Source: Bacillota bacterium
Lineage (GTDB): Bacteria; Bacillota; Clostridia; Clostridiales; Clostridiaceae
Assembly (NCBI GenBank): GCA_017861315.1
Contig: JAGFXP010000010.1
Location: 1 to 64,000 of the forward strand
DNA length: 64,000 bases
Reading direction: 5' to 3'
The notes beneath the pieces are model-generated. The model did no database searches. It was not told the DNA's origin and saw only the letters and a program-made list of their open reading frames with translations. Shown piece after piece: positions 34,904-44,549 of this stretch. The number at the start of each line of letters is the position of its first letter. The stretch's first letter is position 1. The position numbers and the translations under genes are program-made.

Positions 34904-34957
34904 TAATACCATAGTACCAAAACAATTAAGCTAGAAAAAATAATTAGGGGGACTGTC

Positions 34958-36466
34958 ATGAACATGTATCTATTATTCTTTATCGCCTTGATACCTATAG
35001 TTTGGCTAATGGTTTCTCTCGGTGTGGTAAAGACACCGGGACACAAGGCAACACCTGTCACTCTCATGATAACGTTTGTATTAGCGGTTCTGGTTTGGAA
35101 AATGCCGGTCATGGATGCTGTAAAAGCAGGTCTTGAAGGAGTCGCAAGCGCGCTGTGGCCAATAATTCTTGTAATAATCGCAGCGGTTTTTATCTACAAT
35201 TTGTCTCTTCATACCAAGAGCATGGATGTAATCAAAAATATGATGACAAGCGTCAGCACAGATCAAAGGATACTGGTTCTCATACTGGCATGGGGCTTCG
35301 GCGGATTCCTGGAAGCGATAGCAGGCTTCGGAACAGCAGTTGCGATTCCGGCAAGCATCCTGGCAGCCTTGGGCTTCAACCCGGTTTTTGCCGCAATAAT
35401 CTGCCTCATAGCCAATACAACCCCGACAGCCTTCGGAGCGATTGGCCTTCCGGTTTCAACCCTTGCCAAGCTCACTAACCTTGATCCAAACATCCTGAGC
35501 TTTGCGGTTGCATGCCAGCTGGGAATACTCATTGTGCTTGTGCCTATAGTTCTGGTAATGCTCACAGGCAGGAGCGTAAAGGCGATCAAAGGAGTGTTTT
35601 TCCTGTCACTGGTATCCGGATTGTCCTTCGCAATACCGCAGGTGCTGGCAGCAAAGTATATCGGAGCTGAGCTCCCTGCAATACTCGGATCAGTAGTATG
35701 CCTTGCGGCTACAATAGGCTGGGCGAAAGTATTCCATAAGGAGACCGCTGCCAAGGATGCTGAAAAAATACCGATGAAACAGGCAGTCATGGCCTGGGTG
35801 CCGTTCATACTGGTTTTTGCAATAATATTGATCACTAGCCCTCTGTTCCCGGGAATAAACAAGGGCTTGTCGAAAATAAGCACCACCGTGAATTTCTATC
35901 ATCCCTACACTTTCAAATGGATCAACAATCCCGGCACGCTGATAATACTGGCAGGCTTTGCAGGAGGATTGATGCAGGGTGCCAAATTCGGTGAGATAGC
36001 GACGGTCCTTGGCAAAACAGTCAAGCAGATGAGCAAAACCATGCTCACGATAATGGCAATAGTAGCACTCGCCAAGGTCATGAGCTACAGCGGAATGATC
36101 AAATCCATAGCTGTCGTGCTGGTCGCTGTAACAGGACAAGCCTATCCTCTGATAGCTCCGATAATCGGCGCAATAGGAACCTTTGTAACGGGAAGCGACA
36201 CCTCGGCAAACATACTGTTCGGACCTCTTCAGGTGGAAGCCGCGAATTCTCTGGGCATAAACCCTTACTGGCTTGCTGCAGCGAACACAGGCGGTGCTAC
36301 AGCCGGAAAGATGATATCCCCTCAGAGCATAGCGGTTGCCACGGCAGCCACAGGGCTCATAGGCTCGGAAGGTAAGATACTGACAGCAACGGTGAAGTTC
36401 TGCATTGTTTACGTAATCATCCTGGGGCTTATAGCATACTTCACGGCTCCGCTGTTCGGATTCTGA
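34958..36466 (+). CDS. lctP: L-lactate permease (LctP family)
   Basis: A 502-residue membrane carrier of the LctP/LldP family that takes up lactate with protons. It has about 13 helices and family blocks FLEAIAGFGTAVAIPASILAALG, ANTTPTAFGAIGLPV, GTFVTGSDTSANILFGPLQ and NTGGATAGKMISPQSIAVA. AGGGGG precedes the ATG. It is the first structural gene of the lactate operon behind the FadR-type operator and is followed after 25 bp by the racemase gene. In A. woodii the permease is the last gene of the lct operon, so the gene order differs here. Confidence 0.92.
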   Translation: MNMYLLFFIALIPIVWLMVSLGVVKTPGHKATPVTLMITFVLAVLVWKMPVMDAVKAGLEGVASALWPIILVIIAAVFIYNLSLHTKSMDVIKNMMTSVSTDQRILVLILAWGFGGFLEAIAGFGTAVAIPASILAALGFNPVFAAIICLIANTTPTAFGAIGLPVSTLAKLTNLDPNILSFAVACQLGILIVLVPIVLVMLTGRSVKAIKGVFFLSLVSGLSFAIPQVLAAKYIGAELPAILGSVVCLAATIGWAKVFHKETAAKDAEKIPMKQAVMAWVPFILVFAIILITSPLFPGINKGLSKISTTVNFYHPYTFKWINNPGTLIILAGFAGGLMQGAKFGEIATVLGKTVKQMSKTMLTIMAIVALAKVMSYSGMIKSIAVVLVAVTGQAYPLIAPIIGAIGTFVTGSDTSANILFGPLQVEAANSLGINPYWLAAANTGGATAGKMISPQSIAVATAATGLIGSEGKILTATVKFCIVYVIILGLIAYFTAPLFGF

Positions 36467-36491
36467 TTATATTTTGATAGGAGAGAGGCAT

Positions 36492-37766
36492 ATGGCAAAA
36501 ATAAAAATACCATACAGTAAACAGCTGCTCGAAGTCGAAATAGATGATAAAAACATTGCGGGTATACTGGAGTCAAAGGCAGAGGAGTACAGGCCCGGCG
36601 GTACCCAGGAAGAGCTTGTGGAAATGGCCCTGGACAACCCCGTGGGCAGCGAGAGCCTTGAGGAGCTGGTAAAAGGCAAAAAGAACATGGTAATCATAAC
36701 CAGCGACCACACAAGGCCGGTGCCGAGCAGGGTTACGATGCCGATACTGCTCAGAAGGATAAGAGCGGTCAATCCCGGCATCGACATTAAGATCCTCATT
36801 GCAACCGGTTTCCACAGGCCGACCACCCATGAGGAACTCATAAACAAAATGGGGGAAGAGATAGTCAGGGACGAAACAATTATTGTCCACGATGCATTTG
36901 ACGACAGCGCCATGGTCAAGCTGGGAACTCTCCCTTCGGGCGGCGAGCTTATAATAAACAGGCTGGCTGTAGAGACAGAGCTGCTGATAGCCGAGGGATT
37001 TATAGAAGCCCATTTCTTCGCCGGCTTCTCAGGCGGCAGGAAGAGCGTGCTTCCGGGCATCGCATCGGCAACAACGGTAATGTCTAACCACTGCGGCGAG
37101 TTCATAGCCAGCCCTCATGCAAGGACAGGGGTGCTCAAGAACAATCCGATACACAGGGATATGCTTTACGCAGCGGAAAAGTCAAAGCTTGCGTTCATAC
37201 TAAATGTTGTAATAAACAGTGAAAAGAAAGTGATCAAAGCGTTCGCAGGGCACAGCGAAAAGGCCCATCTGAAGGGCTGTGAGTTTGTAATGGAACTTTC
37301 AAAAGTGGACAAAATCCCTGCAGATATTGCAATATCAAGCAACGGCGGCTACCCGCTGGACCAGAACATCTACCAGTCGGTAAAAGGAATGACTGCAGCG
37401 GAAGCAACCTGCGTCGAAGGGGGTGTCATCATAATGGTGTCAGCCTGCAATGACGGGCATGGAGGACAATCCTTCTACGACAACCTTGCTCAGGCCAGTA
37501 CACCGAGGGAGCTGCTGGAAAGGATAGCAAAGGTTCCGAGAAACGAGACGGTGCCTGACCAATGGGAGTTCCAGATACTTGCAAGGATGCTTGATAAATA
37601 TACTGTCATCATGGTCACCGACATGTGTGATCCGCAGATGATAAAGGATATGCACATGGAGCATGCATCCAGTTTTGAAGAAGCGCTGAAGAGAGCTTAC
37701 GAGATCAAAGGAAACGATGCCAAAGTGGTTGTAATCCCGGACGGGGTTTCAGTGATAGTCAGGTAA
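36492..37766 (+). CDS. larA: Nickel-pincer lactate racemase
   Basis: A 424-residue LarA-family enzyme that interconverts D- and L-lactate by hydride transfer to a covalently bound nickel-pincer nucleotide. With this start, catalytic positions fall on the Lactobacillus plantarum LarA numbers: His108 (TGFHRP), His174 (EAHFFAG), Lys184 (GGRKSVLPG, cofactor attachment) and His200 (SNHCGEF). Also visible is TSDHTRPVPS. TAGGAGAGAG lies ahead of ATG 36492. The cofactor genes larB, larC and larE are not in this window and must lie elsewhere. It lets the following dehydrogenase use both isomers. Confidence 0.9.
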   Translation: MAKIKIPYSKQLLEVEIDDKNIAGILESKAEEYRPGGTQEELVEMALDNPVGSESLEELVKGKKNMVIITSDHTRPVPSRVTMPILLRRIRAVNPGIDIKILIATGFHRPTTHEELINKMGEEIVRDETIIVHDAFDDSAMVKLGTLPSGGELIINRLAVETELLIAEGFIEAHFFAGFSGGRKSVLPGIASATTVMSNHCGEFIASPHARTGVLKNNPIHRDMLYAAEKSKLAFILNVVINSEKKVIKAFAGHSEKAHLKGCEFVMELSKVDKIPADIAISSNGGYPLDQNIYQSVKGMTAAEATCVEGGVIIMVSACNDGHGGQSFYDNLAQASTPRELLERIAKVPRNETVPDQWEFQILARMLDKYTVIMVTDMCDPQMIKDMHMEHASSFEEALKRAYEIKGNDAKVVVIPDGVSVIVR

Positions 37767-37804
37767 TATAAATAATTTATAGCAAAAAAGTTGGAGGTAT
37801 GAAA

Positions 37805-38593
37805 ATGGATATTTTAGTTTGTATTAAACAGGTGCCAGGCACTTCGAAAGTTGAAGTTGATCCGGTAACAGGAGTGTTGAAAAGAGGCGGCGTGGATTCA
37901 AAAATGAACCCATATGACCTATACGCCCTTGAAACAGCATTCAGAATAAGAGAGCAGGTCGGTGGAACAATCAAGGTGATCAGCATGGGACCACCTCAGG
38001 CATTGGAAGTAATAAAAGAAGCATATACCATGGGCGCAGATGAGGGCTTGCTACTTTCAGACAGGAAATTCGGCGGAGCAGATGTGCTTGCAACAGCCTA
38101 TACTTTATCCCAGGGTGTCAGAAAAATGGGCAATGCTGACTTGATATTATGCGGAAAACAGACAACTGACGGAGATACAGCCCAGGTCGGACCTGAAATG
38201 GCTGAGTACTTAGGAATACCGCACATAGCCAATGTAATAAAAATTGAAGAAATAAAGGATAGCTCCATGGTGGTTGAAATGGATATGCCAAACACCATAG
38301 AAGTGGCGGAAATAAAATTCCCATGCCTGCTTACTGTAGAAAAGGATATATTCCAGCCGAGGCTTCCGTCTTTCAAAAAGAAATTGGCTACCAAAAACAG
38401 AGAAATCAAGATGCTGGGGTTCAAGGACCTTGAGGACCAGAATGAGAAGAGATACGGCTTGATGGGATCACCAACCCAGGTTGAAAGGATATTCCCGCCG
38501 GCAGTCAATACAGATAAGGAAATGTGGAATGGAACAGGAGACGAGCTTGGAGACAAGTTAACTGCAAAGCTCAAGGAACTAAAATTTGTATAA
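37805..38593 (+). CDS. etfB: Electron-transfer flavoprotein beta subunit (LctB)
   Basis: A 262-residue EtfB that, with EtfA, carries the bifurcating FAD. It begins [19 protein letters not shown] and has the [14 protein letters not shown] and [22 protein letters not shown] blocks, [22 protein letters not shown] and [12 protein letters not shown] 37805 is chosen over ATG 37799 because GGAGGT then lies six bases away rather than adjacent. Neighbouring EtfA and the FAD dehydrogenase make this the LctBCD-type lactate dehydrogenase complex, which drives lactate oxidation with NAD+ by simultaneous oxidation of reduced ferredoxin. Confidence 0.92.
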   Translation: MDILVCIKQVPGTSKVEVDPVTGVLKRGGVDSKMNPYDLYALETAFRIREQVGGTIKVISMGPPQALEVIKEAYTMGADEGLLLSDRKFGGADVLATAYTLSQGVRKMGNADLILCGKQTTDGDTAQVGPEMAEYLGIPHIANVIKIEEIKDSSMVVEMDMPNTIEVAEIKFPCLLTVEKDIFQPRLPSFKKKLATKNREIKMLGFKDLEDQNEKRYGLMGSPTQVERIFPPAVNTDKEMWNGTGDELGDKLTAKLKELKFV

Positions 38594-38616
38594 ATAATAG
38601 TTAGGAGGAAATTAAA

Positions 38617-39843
38617 GTGGGAAAATTAGTTGTAAATCAGGAGAAGTTAACTCCTTCAGTTATTGAAAAATTAGTGAATATATGTCCCTTCAATGCGATA
38701 GAGGATAAGGGTGGAAAAATCGAGATCAATGCCGCCTGCAAGATGTGCAAGATCTGTGTCAAAAAAGGGCCGGCCGGCGCAATAGAATTTGTAGAGGAAG
38801 AAGTGGCGCAGATAGACAAAAGCCTGTGGAAAGGCGTAGCCGTATATGTGGATCATGTTGAGGGTGATATCCATCCGGTGACATATGAGCTGATAGGTAA
38901 AGCCAAAGAACTGGCAGCTAAAATAAATCATCCTGTGTATGCAGTATTTGTAGGACATAATATTAGGAAAAAAGCTTCTGAAATTCTTCATTACGGAGTA
39001 GATGAAGTATTCGTATATGATTATGAAGAATTAAAGGACTTCAGAATAGAACCTTACACAGCTGCCATGGAGGATTTCGTAAACAAGAAGAAGCCTTCAA
39101 CCCTCCTCGTAGGAGCAACCACAATAGGAAGATCCCTTGCACCAAGGGTCGCTGCCAGGTTCAGGACAGGGCTCACAGCTGACTGCACGATACTGGAAAT
39201 GAAGGACAACACAGACCTTGTTCAGATAAGACCCGCTTTCGGCGGAAACATAATGGCCCAGATCATAAACCCTAACAACAGGCCGCAGCTTGCGACTGTA
39301 AGGTACAAGGTCATGGATGCACCGGAAAGAACTGCAGTGCCATCAGGCAGAGTCATGTTTGCGGATATGGACAGATCAAAACTTACTTCAAACATCGATG
39401 TTGTCAAGGTAACCAAGAAGGTTGTGGAAGCAAGCATATCCGATGCTGAAATCATAATTGCAGCCGGAAGAGGCATAAAAGCAGAAAAAGACCTGGCTAT
39501 GATAAATGAACTGGCAGAACTGCTTGGAGCACAGGTAGCCACTACAAGGCCATTAATAGAAGCAGGCTGGTCAGATGCCAGGAAGCAGATAGGGTTAAGC
39601 GGGAGAACAGTAAAACCAAAACTGATAATAGTCTGCGGAATTTCAGGCGCGGTACAGTTTACTGCAGGCATGAACAATTCAGAGTGCATAGTAGCAATCA
39701 ACAACGATCCCAAGGCTTCAATATTCAATGTAGCCCATTACGGAATTGTAGGGGATTTATATGAAGTAATTCCGAAACTCATAAGCAACATATATGAGAT
39801 GAATAATGAACGCGAAGGAGCATACATCAGGAAGGAAGCTTAG
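38617..39843 (+). CDS. etfA: Electron-transfer flavoprotein alpha subunit with ferredoxin domain (LctC)
   Basis: A 408-residue EtfA. The first 60 residues are a ferredoxin-like domain with Cys23 and CKMCKIC (Cys41, 44, 47), enough for one [4Fe-4S] cluster; this marks the LctC group. The core EtfA fold follows (about 75-330), and the FAD-binding C-terminal domain has GRGIKAEKDLAM, TRPLIEAGW, QIGLSGRTVKPKLII, CGISGAVQFTAGM and INNDPKASIF. GTG start with AGGAGG ahead, 23 bp after etfB. It would deliver electrons from reduced ferredoxin in the confurcating or bifurcating reaction. Confidence 0.93.
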   Translation: MGKLVVNQEKLTPSVIEKLVNICPFNAIEDKGGKIEINAACKMCKICVKKGPAGAIEFVEEEVAQIDKSLWKGVAVYVDHVEGDIHPVTYELIGKAKELAAKINHPVYAVFVGHNIRKKASEILHYGVDEVFVYDYEELKDFRIEPYTAAMEDFVNKKKPSTLLVGATTIGRSLAPRVAARFRTGLTADCTILEMKDNTDLVQIRPAFGGNIMAQIINPNNRPQLATVRYKVMDAPERTAVPSGRVMFADMDRSKLTSNIDVVKVTKKVVEASISDAEIIIAAGRGIKAEKDLAMINELAELLGAQVATTRPLIEAGWSDARKQIGLSGRTVKPKLIIVCGISGAVQFTAGMNNSECIVAINNDPKASIFNVAHYGIVGDLYEVIPKLISNIYEMNNEREGAYIRKEA

Positions 39844-39891
39844 CAGCACATCAAATCAGGAGCTGCATATTATAGTTTGGAGGTAAGAATA

Positions 39892-41298
39892 ATGGATATG
39901 AACCAATATAAAAAGTTAGATGAAAAAGATAAGAAATTCTTAGTTGAATTACTGGGTGAAGATAGAGTATATACAGGAGAAGCAATAAATGAAGATTACA
40001 GCCATGACGAATTAGGCGGAATCAGCAAAATGCCGGATGTCCTGGTCGATGTTCTGACAACAGAAGAAGTATCAAAGATAATGGCTTATGCTTATGAAAA
40101 CAGCATTCCCGTTGTAGCGAGAGGATCAGGAACCGGACTTGTCGGAGCAGCAGTTGCAATTAAAGGCGGAATAATGCTGAACCTGACCAAGATGAATAAA
40201 ATTCTTGAGCTGGATGAAGAAAATCTCACATTGACATTGGAGCCTGGCGTTTTGCTTATGGAAATAAGCAAATTCGTAGAGGAGTATGACTTGTTCTATC
40301 CGCCGGATCCAGGCGAAAAATCAGCAACAATAGGCGGAAATATCAGCACAAATGCCGGTGGAATGAGAGCTGTTAAGTATGGAGTTACAAGGGACTACGT
40401 CAGAGGTCTGACAGTAGTGCTTCCAACAGGAAAAGTTATTGAAGTTGGCGGAAAGGTAGTTAAAAACAGTTCGGGCTACAGCATAAAGGATCTGGTTTGT
40501 GGATCAGAAGGAACATTGGGAATAGTCACAAAGGCTGTACTTAAATTAATACCATTGCCAAAGAAAGCAATCAGCCTGCTGATACCTTTCCCAAATTTAG
40601 ATATGGCAATAAACACCGTGCCGAAGATTATTAAGTCAAAAGCAACTCCAACAGCGGTTGAATTTATGCAGAGAGAAGTAATACTTGCAGCGGAAGAGTT
40701 TTTAGGTAAAAAGTTCCCTGACAACTCATCGGATGCCTACCTGTTGTTAACCTTCGACGGCAACAGCAGAGAAGAAATTGAAGGAAATTATGAAAATGTG
40801 GCAAATATCTGTCTGGAAGAAGGAGCGCTTGATGTATACATTGTAGATACTGATGAAAGAAAAGATGCAGTATGGTCAGCAAGGGGCGCTTTCCTCGAAG
40901 CGGTTAAAGCTACAACAACCGAAATGGATGAATGTGACGTTGTTGTCCCAAGAAACAAAGTGGCGGAATTCATAAAATATACTGATAAACTCCAGAAACA
41001 ATTCGATATAAGAATAAGAAGCTTCGGACATGCCGGGGACGGCAACCTGCACGTTTATGCATTAAGAGATGCGTTAGGGCAGGAAGAGTGGGAAAAGAAA
41101 TTAGGTGACGTATTCGAATGCATGTACAACAAATCCGTTGAGCTGCACGGTCTTGTATCCGGAGAGCATGGAATAGGATATGCGAAGAAACCATACCTGT
41201 TTGAACAGTACGGCAGTGATTACATGGATCTGATGAGAAACATAAAAGCAGCGTTTGACCCTAAAAATATATTGAACCCAGGCAAAGTTTGTCAGTAA
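39892..41298 (+). CDS. lctD: FAD-binding lactate dehydrogenase (LctD/GlcD family)
   Basis: A 468-residue flavoprotein of the FAD-linked oxidase (VAO/PCMH) family, the catalytic subunit that oxidises lactate to pyruvate. The FAD domain has [36 protein letters not shown] and [16 protein letters not shown]; the C-terminal half has the metal and substrate motif [12 protein letters not shown] and [14 protein letters not shown] 39892 has GGAGGT eight bases ahead. It closes the operon after etfB and etfA and is followed by a terminator. With the ETF it should couple lactate oxidation to NAD+ reduction at the cost of reduced ferredoxin. Confidence 0.92.
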   Translation: MDMNQYKKLDEKDKKFLVELLGEDRVYTGEAINEDYSHDELGGISKMPDVLVDVLTTEEVSKIMAYAYENSIPVVARGSGTGLVGAAVAIKGGIMLNLTKMNKILELDEENLTLTLEPGVLLMEISKFVEEYDLFYPPDPGEKSATIGGNISTNAGGMRAVKYGVTRDYVRGLTVVLPTGKVIEVGGKVVKNSSGYSIKDLVCGSEGTLGIVTKAVLKLIPLPKKAISLLIPFPNLDMAINTVPKIIKSKATPTAVEFMQREVILAAEEFLGKKFPDNSSDAYLLLTFDGNSREEIEGNYENVANICLEEGALDVYIVDTDERKDAVWSARGAFLEAVKATTTEMDECDVVVPRNKVAEFIKYTDKLQKQFDIRIRSFGHAGDGNLHVYALRDALGQEEWEKKLGDVFECMYNKSVELHGLVSGEHGIGYAKKPYLFEQYGSDYMDLMRNIKAAFDPKNILNPGKVCQ

Positions 41299-41379
41299 AT
41301 AATTGAATGTCTACCCCTCATCATGATGTTTAATTTTTTATATGAAACGCCCCTAAAAATATTGAGAAATAAAAGAAGT

Positions 41380-41416
41380 AAAACGTTTACTGCCCGGCTG
41401 CGGGAGTAGACGTTTT
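41380..41416 (+). terminator. Terminator of the lactate operon
   Basis: AAAACGTTTAC (41380-41390) pairs with GTAGACGTTTT (41406-41416, one G-T pair), with an inner CCCG/CGGG stem; ATTTCTTTT follows. Confidence 0.85.
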
Positions 41417-41448
41417 ATTTCTTTTGTGTTAATCTAATATAAGAAACA

Positions 41449-41462
41449 CTTAGGAGGCTAAG
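41449..41462 (+). promoter_or_regulatory. Candidate MarR autoregulatory site
   Basis: CTTAG-GAGG-CTAAG, a perfect palindrome that includes the ribosome binding site of the MarR gene. A near copy, CTTAGGAAACTAAC, lies at 41918-41931 before the MATE gene. Confidence 0.45.
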
Positions 41463-41466
41463 CGAT

Positions 41467-41904
41467 TTGGAAAGAAAACCTGAGAAATATATAGGCTACT
41501 GGATAAATAAAGTTGAAAGAACAATGAAGAATATTCATGACAAGAGATTCCAGGAGTATGGGATTACCTTGTCACAGGGATCCCTGCTCCATCAGCTGTG
41601 GCACAAGGATGGGCTCACCCAAACGGAGATGCAGGAGCGGCTGAAACTCAGGGGCGCCTCGGTGTCGGGGCTTGTCGATGCACTGATCAAGAAAGGGCTC
41701 ATAGTCAGGAAGCAGGATAATGAGGATGCCAGGTACAAAAGGCTGTACCTGACAGAAAAGGGCCGAACAATCGAGGACAAAACCATCGGCTTATTGATGG
41801 AGCTTGATGAGGAAATCATGGAGGGCTTCGACCAGGAGGAGAAGGATATGCTGATCTGCTGGATGAGAAAGCTGTACAGCAATCTCGAGAAACTGGATAA
41901 ATAA
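41467..41904 (+). CDS. MarR-family transcriptional regulator
   Basis: A 145-residue winged-helix regulator. The core matches MarR: QGSLLHQLWHKDGLTQTEMQ, RGASVSGLVDALIKKGLIVRK, the wing QDNEDARYKRLYLTEKGR, and C-terminal dimer helices. TTG start with AGGAGG nine bases ahead. It sits 65 bp before a MATE efflux pump gene, a common repressor-pump pairing, and matching palindromes stand before both genes. Ligand probably a toxic aromatic or dye, unknown. Confidence 0.9.
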   Translation: MERKPEKYIGYWINKVERTMKNIHDKRFQEYGITLSQGSLLHQLWHKDGLTQTEMQERLKLRGASVSGLVDALIKKGLIVRKQDNEDARYKRLYLTEKGRTIEDKTIGLLMELDEEIMEGFDQEEKDMLICWMRKLYSNLEKLDK

Positions 41905-41917
41905 ATCCGAAAATATG

Positions 41918-41931
41918 CTTAGGAAACTAAC
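41918..41931 (+). promoter_or_regulatory. Candidate MarR operator upstream of the MATE gene
   Basis: CTTAGGAAACTAAC; TTAG-GAAA-CTAA is an inverted repeat and matches the site at 41449-41462 except in the centre and last base. Confidence 0.45.
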
Positions 41932-41969
41932 TTTATATTCTGAAAATTGTGCTTCAAGGAGGTAATTAC

Positions 41970-43358
41970 ATGGATGAATCAAGAGAGCTGGGAAGAGAAA
42001 ATGTTTGGAAGCTTCTGGTGAAATTTTCCATTCCGGCTGTAATAGGTATGCTGGTCAATGCGCTTTACAGCGTGGTAGACAGGATATTTGTAGGAAGAGG
42101 GGTAGGGTCTATGGCGCTTTCAGGTGTCGCCGTGACATTCCCTATTACAAACATAATCATGGCGGTGGGAATGCTTGTCGGTACAGGCGCAGCCGCAGTG
42201 GTGTCAATAAAGCTGGGGCAGAAGAAGCTCGGTGAGGCAGAGCACATACTGGGTAATGCGTTCGTGCTTTCCGTAGGAATAACGATTATAATAAGCATTC
42301 TGGGGCTTGTATTTCTGGAGCCGCTGCTGGTAATGTTCGGCGCCAGTGCTGAGACATTGCCTTATGCTAGACAGTTTGCGGCAATACTACTTTCCGGAGC
42401 AGTTCTGCAGAACATAGGCTTCGGACTGAATCCGATAATACGTTCACAGGGAGATCCGAAGACGGCCATGAAAACAATGCTTATCGGAGCCGTGCTGAAT
42501 TTCGCTATAAACCCTGTGCTGATATTCGGGTTTAATCTTGGGGTTGCAGGTTCCGCCTTCGCAACACTGATATCCCAGGCTGTCTGTACTGTATGGATTT
42601 TTACATACTTCACAAGGGGGAAGAGCCTGCTCAAGCTTAAGAAGCCTAACCTGAAGCTGGAAAAGCATATAGTCGGCCAGATACTGGCCATTGGCATTTC
42701 TCCTTTCGCAATGCAGGTTGCAGCAAGTTTGGTTACAATAAGCATAAACACGAATCTCTACAGGTATGGCGGCGACCTGGCCATAGGGGCATATTCGCTT
42801 ATAAGCAGCATCGCGATCCTTCTGCTCATGCCTATGTTCGGCATAAACCAGGGAGCTCAGCCGATTATAGGCTACAATTACGGTTCCATGCAGCATGATA
42901 GGGTTAAGAAGGCTCTTAAATATTCGGCTGGTGTCAACACAGTGATTGCGGCAGCGGGATTCCTTATCATAGAGTTGTTCCCGGTCCAGATAATCAGCAT
43001 GTTCAACAGTACAGACAAACAGCTGATAGCGATAGGGTCTGAGGGTATCAGGCTGTACCTTATGATGATGGTGCTTATTGGACCATCCTGCGCCATAATA
43101 AACTACTTCCAGTCGGTCGGCAAAGCCAAGCAGTCCATGGTCCTGAGCCTTCTCAGGCAGGTAATCCTGTTGATACCGCTTGTGTTCATACTGCCGCACT
43201 TCTTCCAGCTGCACGGCATATGGATGGCCGGAGCGGTCTCCGATCTGGTTTCGTCACTGATATGCTTTGCGTTCATAGCAAAGGAAGCCAAGCTGCTTAA
43301 TGGTACTGATGAAAAGATTCGCGAGAATCTGGCTGCAGCCTGCAATGTCCAAAGCTGA
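41970..43358 (+). CDS. MATE-family efflux transporter
   Basis: A 462-residue, 12-helix multidrug and toxin extrusion protein driven by Na+ or H+. Family blocks include KFSIPAVIGMLVNALYSVVDRIFVGRGVG, a QxxGxGLNPIIRSQGDP loop, and GINQGAQPIIGYNYG in the second half. ATG 41970 has AAGGAGG ahead; TTG at 41949 is less likely. It follows the MarR gene and was probably recruited for drug or metabolite export under its control. Confidence 0.92.
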   Translation: MDESRELGRENVWKLLVKFSIPAVIGMLVNALYSVVDRIFVGRGVGSMALSGVAVTFPITNIIMAVGMLVGTGAAAVVSIKLGQKKLGEAEHILGNAFVLSVGITIIISILGLVFLEPLLVMFGASAETLPYARQFAAILLSGAVLQNIGFGLNPIIRSQGDPKTAMKTMLIGAVLNFAINPVLIFGFNLGVAGSAFATLISQAVCTVWIFTYFTRGKSLLKLKKPNLKLEKHIVGQILAIGISPFAMQVAASLVTISINTNLYRYGGDLAIGAYSLISSIAILLLMPMFGINQGAQPIIGYNYGSMQHDRVKKALKYSAGVNTVIAAAGFLIIELFPVQIISMFNSTDKQLIAIGSEGIRLYLMMMVLIGPSCAIINYFQSVGKAKQSMVLSLLRQVILLIPLVFILPHFFQLHGIWMAGAVSDLVSSLICFAFIAKEAKLLNGTDEKIRENLAAACNVQS

Positions 43359-43376
43359 AAATCTGAAAGATAATGT

Positions 43377-43419
43377 TTGAAGACTGATTGTCAACCTGAT
43401 ATAATTATTTGGTTGACAA
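43377..43419 (+). promoter_or_regulatory. bioB promoter and BirA operator
   Basis: TTGTCAACC (43388-43396), 14 bases, GGTTGACAA (43411-43419): a perfect inverted repeat with the spacing of Firmicute BirA operators. Inside lies an extended -10 (TGATATAAT, hexamer 43400-43405), with TTGAAG (43377-43382) at 17 bp. Biotin-loaded BirA would cover the promoter. Confidence 0.9.
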
Positions 43420-43442
43420 TTTTGTTTGGCATTGGTATAAAT

Positions 43443-43471
43443 TGGTTGCCTGCCATATTGGATATTTGATT
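43443..43471 (+). repeat. 29-bp repeat, copy B (bioB leader)
   Basis: Matches 14240-14268 at 28 of 29 positions. It lies in the bioB 5' leader, between the BirA operator and the ribosome binding site. Confidence 0.8.
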
Positions 43472-43492
43472 CTGAAAAAGAGGTGTTTATTC

Positions 43493-44485
43493 ATGAGAGA
43501 ATACATAAGATCACTCGAGAGCATGATCCTGAGCGGACAGGCTGTCAGCTTCCAGGACGCCCTCAGGCTCTATGGTATTGACGGGAAGGAAGACATTGAG
43601 GAGCTGTGCAGCGCCGCTGACAGGATAAGGGAGCATTTCTGCGGAAACGAGGCGGACCTCTGCACCATAATGAACGCCAGGTCAGGGCGCTGCTCCGAAG
43701 ACTGCAAATTCTGCGCCCAGTCCTCGCGCTACAAAACTGGTGCGGAGGAATACGGGATGGTTTCAAGGGAAGCCGCAATCGCACTGGCGAAGGAGAACGA
43801 GGAGGAAGGCGTCAACAGGTTTTCTCTCGTAACCAGCGGCAGGAGCGTCTTCGGGGATGATCTGGAGAAGGTTTTAGAAATCTACGAGGCCCTTGGCAGG
43901 GAGGCGGGGATGGAACTCTGCGCATCCCACGGGATACTTGACTTCGAAGCTATGTCCAGACTGAAGGCTAAGGGGGTAACAAGGTACCACCACAACCTTG
44001 AGAGCAGCAGGGAATATTTCGGCAATATCTGCACAACCCACAGCTATGACCAGATGATACAGACGATAAATGCCGCCAGGCAGGCAGGCCTTGACGTTTG
44101 CTCAGGAGGGATAATAGGCATGGGGGAGAGCGGGCTGGACAGGGTGAGCCTAGCGTTTGAACTAAGTGGGCTTGGAGTGGAATCGATTCCTCTAAACGTG
44201 CTTAATCCGATAAAAGGCACCCCACTGGAAAATGCCGGACCTCTCAGCCAGGACGAGATACTAAAAACCGTTGCCCTGTTCAGGTTCATAAACCCCAAGG
44301 CGGACATAAGGCTTGCGGGAGGAAGAAACCTCATACATGAATACGGCAAAGACTGCTTCAGGGCGGGTGCAAATGCGACGATAACGGGCAACTACCTCAC
44401 GACATCCGGAAACAAGATTGCAGACGACAAGAGGATGCTGGACGGGATGGGGTTTCAGTTAAGAGAAAAAGTTAAAAAGAAATAG
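43493..44485 (+). CDS. bioB: Biotin synthase
   Basis: A 330-residue radical SAM enzyme that inserts sulfur into dethiobiotin to form biotin. CSEDCKFC (Cys67, 71, 74) holds the [4Fe-4S] cluster; the [2Fe-2S] ligands include Cys in the CASHGILD and [10 protein letters not shown] region and the Arg near GGRNLI. ATG 43493 has AGAGGTG six bases ahead. No other biotin genes are in the window, so it acts on dethiobiotin made elsewhere or scavenged. Regulation by BirA is shown by the operator at its promoter. A strong terminator follows. Confidence 0.93.
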   Translation: MREYIRSLESMILSGQAVSFQDALRLYGIDGKEDIEELCSAADRIREHFCGNEADLCTIMNARSGRCSEDCKFCAQSSRYKTGAEEYGMVSREAAIALAKENEEEGVNRFSLVTSGRSVFGDDLEKVLEIYEALGREAGMELCASHGILDFEAMSRLKAKGVTRYHHNLESSREYFGNICTTHSYDQMIQTINAARQAGLDVCSGGIIGMGESGLDRVSLAFELSGLGVESIPLNVLNPIKGTPLENAGPLSQDEILKTVALFRFINPKADIRLAGGRNLIHEYGKDCFRAGANATITGNYLTTSGNKIADDKRMLDGMGFQLREKVKKK

Positions 44486-44497
44486 ATTATTATGATA

Positions 44498-44534
44498 AAG
44501 CCAGGTTCTTCGTGATGAAGAACCTGGCTTTTTT
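44498..44534 (+). terminator. Rho-independent terminator after bioB
   Basis: AAGCCAGGTTCTTC (44498-44511) pairs perfectly with GAAGAACCTGGCTT (44517-44530), followed by T. Confidence 0.95.
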
Positions 44535-44549
44535 GCTTTCATGCAATGG

